Assembly: GCA_020860245.1 (NCBI GenBank)
Contig: JAJBUQ010000009.1
Coordinates: 1-64,000, forward strand
From: Rikenellaceae bacterium
GTDB taxonomy: Bacteria > Bacteroidota > Bacteroidia > Bacteroidales > Rikenellaceae
Reading direction: 5' to 3'
DNA: 64,000 bases
Shown here: in pieces, positions 63,300 through 64,000 of the stretch
How the letters are laid out: each line of letters begins with the position of its first letter
Numbering within the stretch: the stretch's first letter is position 1
The notes under the pieces: generated by a model
What the model was told of the DNA's origin: nothing
The model's input: the letters and a program-made list of their open reading frames with translations, nothing else
Database searches by the model: none
Position numbers and translations under genes: made by a program

Positions 63300-64000
63300 A
63301 TGAAAAAAATCAATAAAATTTTATTATCTGTGCTTTTTTTTCTGTGTGCCATTATGCCAGTGAATGCGCAGGATGACCCTTTGCAGGATCCGAAATATGG
63401 AGGAAATCCGGATGAAAGACGAGAAAATATTATTTTGATACAGTATTTTACAAGGGCCGTGAGGGGAGAGATGTTTGACGAGGCTCTCGTTCATTTAAGA
63501 GAACTTATAAACCGTGCTCCTCAGTCTTCTGAAAATCTTTACTATTCGGGGATAACTATTTATAAAAATAAATTCAAAGAGGCTGGCTCTGCGGAAGAAA
63601 AAGCTGCTATACTCGATACGATAAGACTGCTGTACGATCTTCGATTAGAGCATTTTTCAGATCATCCGGAGAGGGGGCGCGGATATATTCTAAAGAATCT
63701 GGCAGCCGATCTTTACACGTTGAATCCGGACGATACCAAGACGCTTTACAGTGTTTACGAACAGGCTATAAAAGAAGCCGGAGCAGATGTGGATATGACA
63801 TTGTTGTCGAATTTTCAGAGCATTGTCTATGACGACTATACTAATTTAGAGAAAATCGGTACCGAGGAATTCCTCAACGCTTATGACGTTATATCGAGTG
63901 CACTGGATATCTCTACCGATCCCGGTAAGGAAGCGGTGAGAACAAATCTCGATAATATGCTTGTACAGAGCGGTGCTGCAAATTGCGACGTTGTAGAGGA
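63300..64000 (+). CDS. Exported tetratricopeptide protein, 3' end outside the window
   Basis: ATG at 63300-63302, open to the window edge (more than 230 codons). Sec signal ending NAQ (residue 24). The mature part has helical repeats of TPR type (FTRAVRGEMFDEALVHLREL, LYYSGITIYKNKFKEAGSAE). It follows the barrel gene by 27 bases. It likely helps assemble or energise the envelope with its neighbour; specific role unknown. Confidence 0.85.
   Translation, partial: MKKINKILLSVLFFLCAIMPVNAQDDPLQDPKYGGNPDERRENIILIQYFTRAVRGEMFDEALVHLRELINRAPQSSENLYYSGITIYKNKFKEAGSAEEKAAILDTIRLLYDLRLEHFSDHPERGRGYILKNLAADLYTLNPDDTKTLYSVYEQAIKEAGADVDMTLLSNFQSIVYDDYTNLEKIGTEEFLNAYDVISSALDISTDPGKEAVRTNLDNMLVQSGAANCDVVE

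Noticed and set aside
1..64000. CRISPR arrays, insertion sequences, rRNA genes, prophage genes
   Set aside because: No regularly spaced repeats, transposase, rRNA-like or phage structural sequences were found.

Overview
The window comes from a Gram-negative member of the Bacteroidota, most likely order Bacteroidales. The signs are a lipid A gene (lpxB), many secreted lipoproteins, tight head-to-tail operons without strong Shine-Dalgarno sites, and a recurring TAnnTTTG element 15-50 bases before start codons, which is the Bacteroidetes -7 promoter box. Families typical of the phylum also appear: a DUF3127 protein, a DUF4369 thioredoxin-like lipoprotein, a GTPase-defective EF-G paralogue, a PL11 rhamnogalacturonan lyase, and a coaX / outer membrane protein / TPR block. 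Genus cannot be read from the sequence.

Layout. Bases 1-4900 are accessory and AT-rich. They hold a lipoprotein with a low-complexity linker and a JAMM-like C-terminal domain, then a small secreted protein, then a 55-base copy of the lipoprotein's domain junction (an orphan-cassette arrangement). An O-antigen ligase-like gene broken by an amber codon, an empty spacer and a tRNA-Arg follow. From 5.1 to 27.9 kb the content is mostly housekeeping: glycosyltransferase, RSH alarmone enzyme, CDGSH protein (broken by TGA), nadC, the ilvD-ilvB-ilvN-ilvC operon behind a candidate attenuator leader, DUF3127/cyclophilin/FKBP genes, ureohydrolase-nhaA (nhaA broken by TAA), cysQ-mgsA, recF-DUF721, a TPR membrane protein, ribH-comF, and htpG behind a sigma-54-like promoter. 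From 28.1 to 34.3 kb lies a three-gene secreted cluster for rhamnogalacturonan breakdown: a PL11 lyase fused to a degenerate SGNH domain, a GH2 beta-galactosidase, and a CBM9-like/PKD protein. From 34.3 to 47.7 kb are ubiA-type prenyltransferase, lepA, a six-gene operon rlmD-mnmD-cdd-rluA-lpxB-FAH, an MBL hydrolase with trmD, a DUF4369 lipoprotein, a GNAT and typA. From 47.8 to 64 kb are aroB, a CoA-transferase, an SDR plus steroid 5-alpha-reductase pair, dihydroorotase, an EF-G2 paralogue, an aldo/keto reductase, a secreted EreA/ChaN-like protein, mfd, coaX, an outer membrane barrel and a TPR protein cut by the window edge.

Most interesting points. (1) The duplicated junction and paired small gene at the left edge look like a polymorphic effector/immunity locus with exchangeable C-termini. 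(2) Three otherwise intact genes each carry a single in-frame nonsense codon, one of each stop type. (3) A two-gene unit encodes a close relative of eukaryotic steroid 5-alpha-reductases next to an SDR. (4) The PL11 lyase carries an SGNH domain that has lost its catalytic residues. (5) htpG has a sigma-54-type promoter, the ilv operon has a leader peptide and alternative hairpins, and the tRNA-Arg shows a compensated change of the G19-C56 tertiary pair.

All calls come from reading the sequence and recalling family features; no database search was run.
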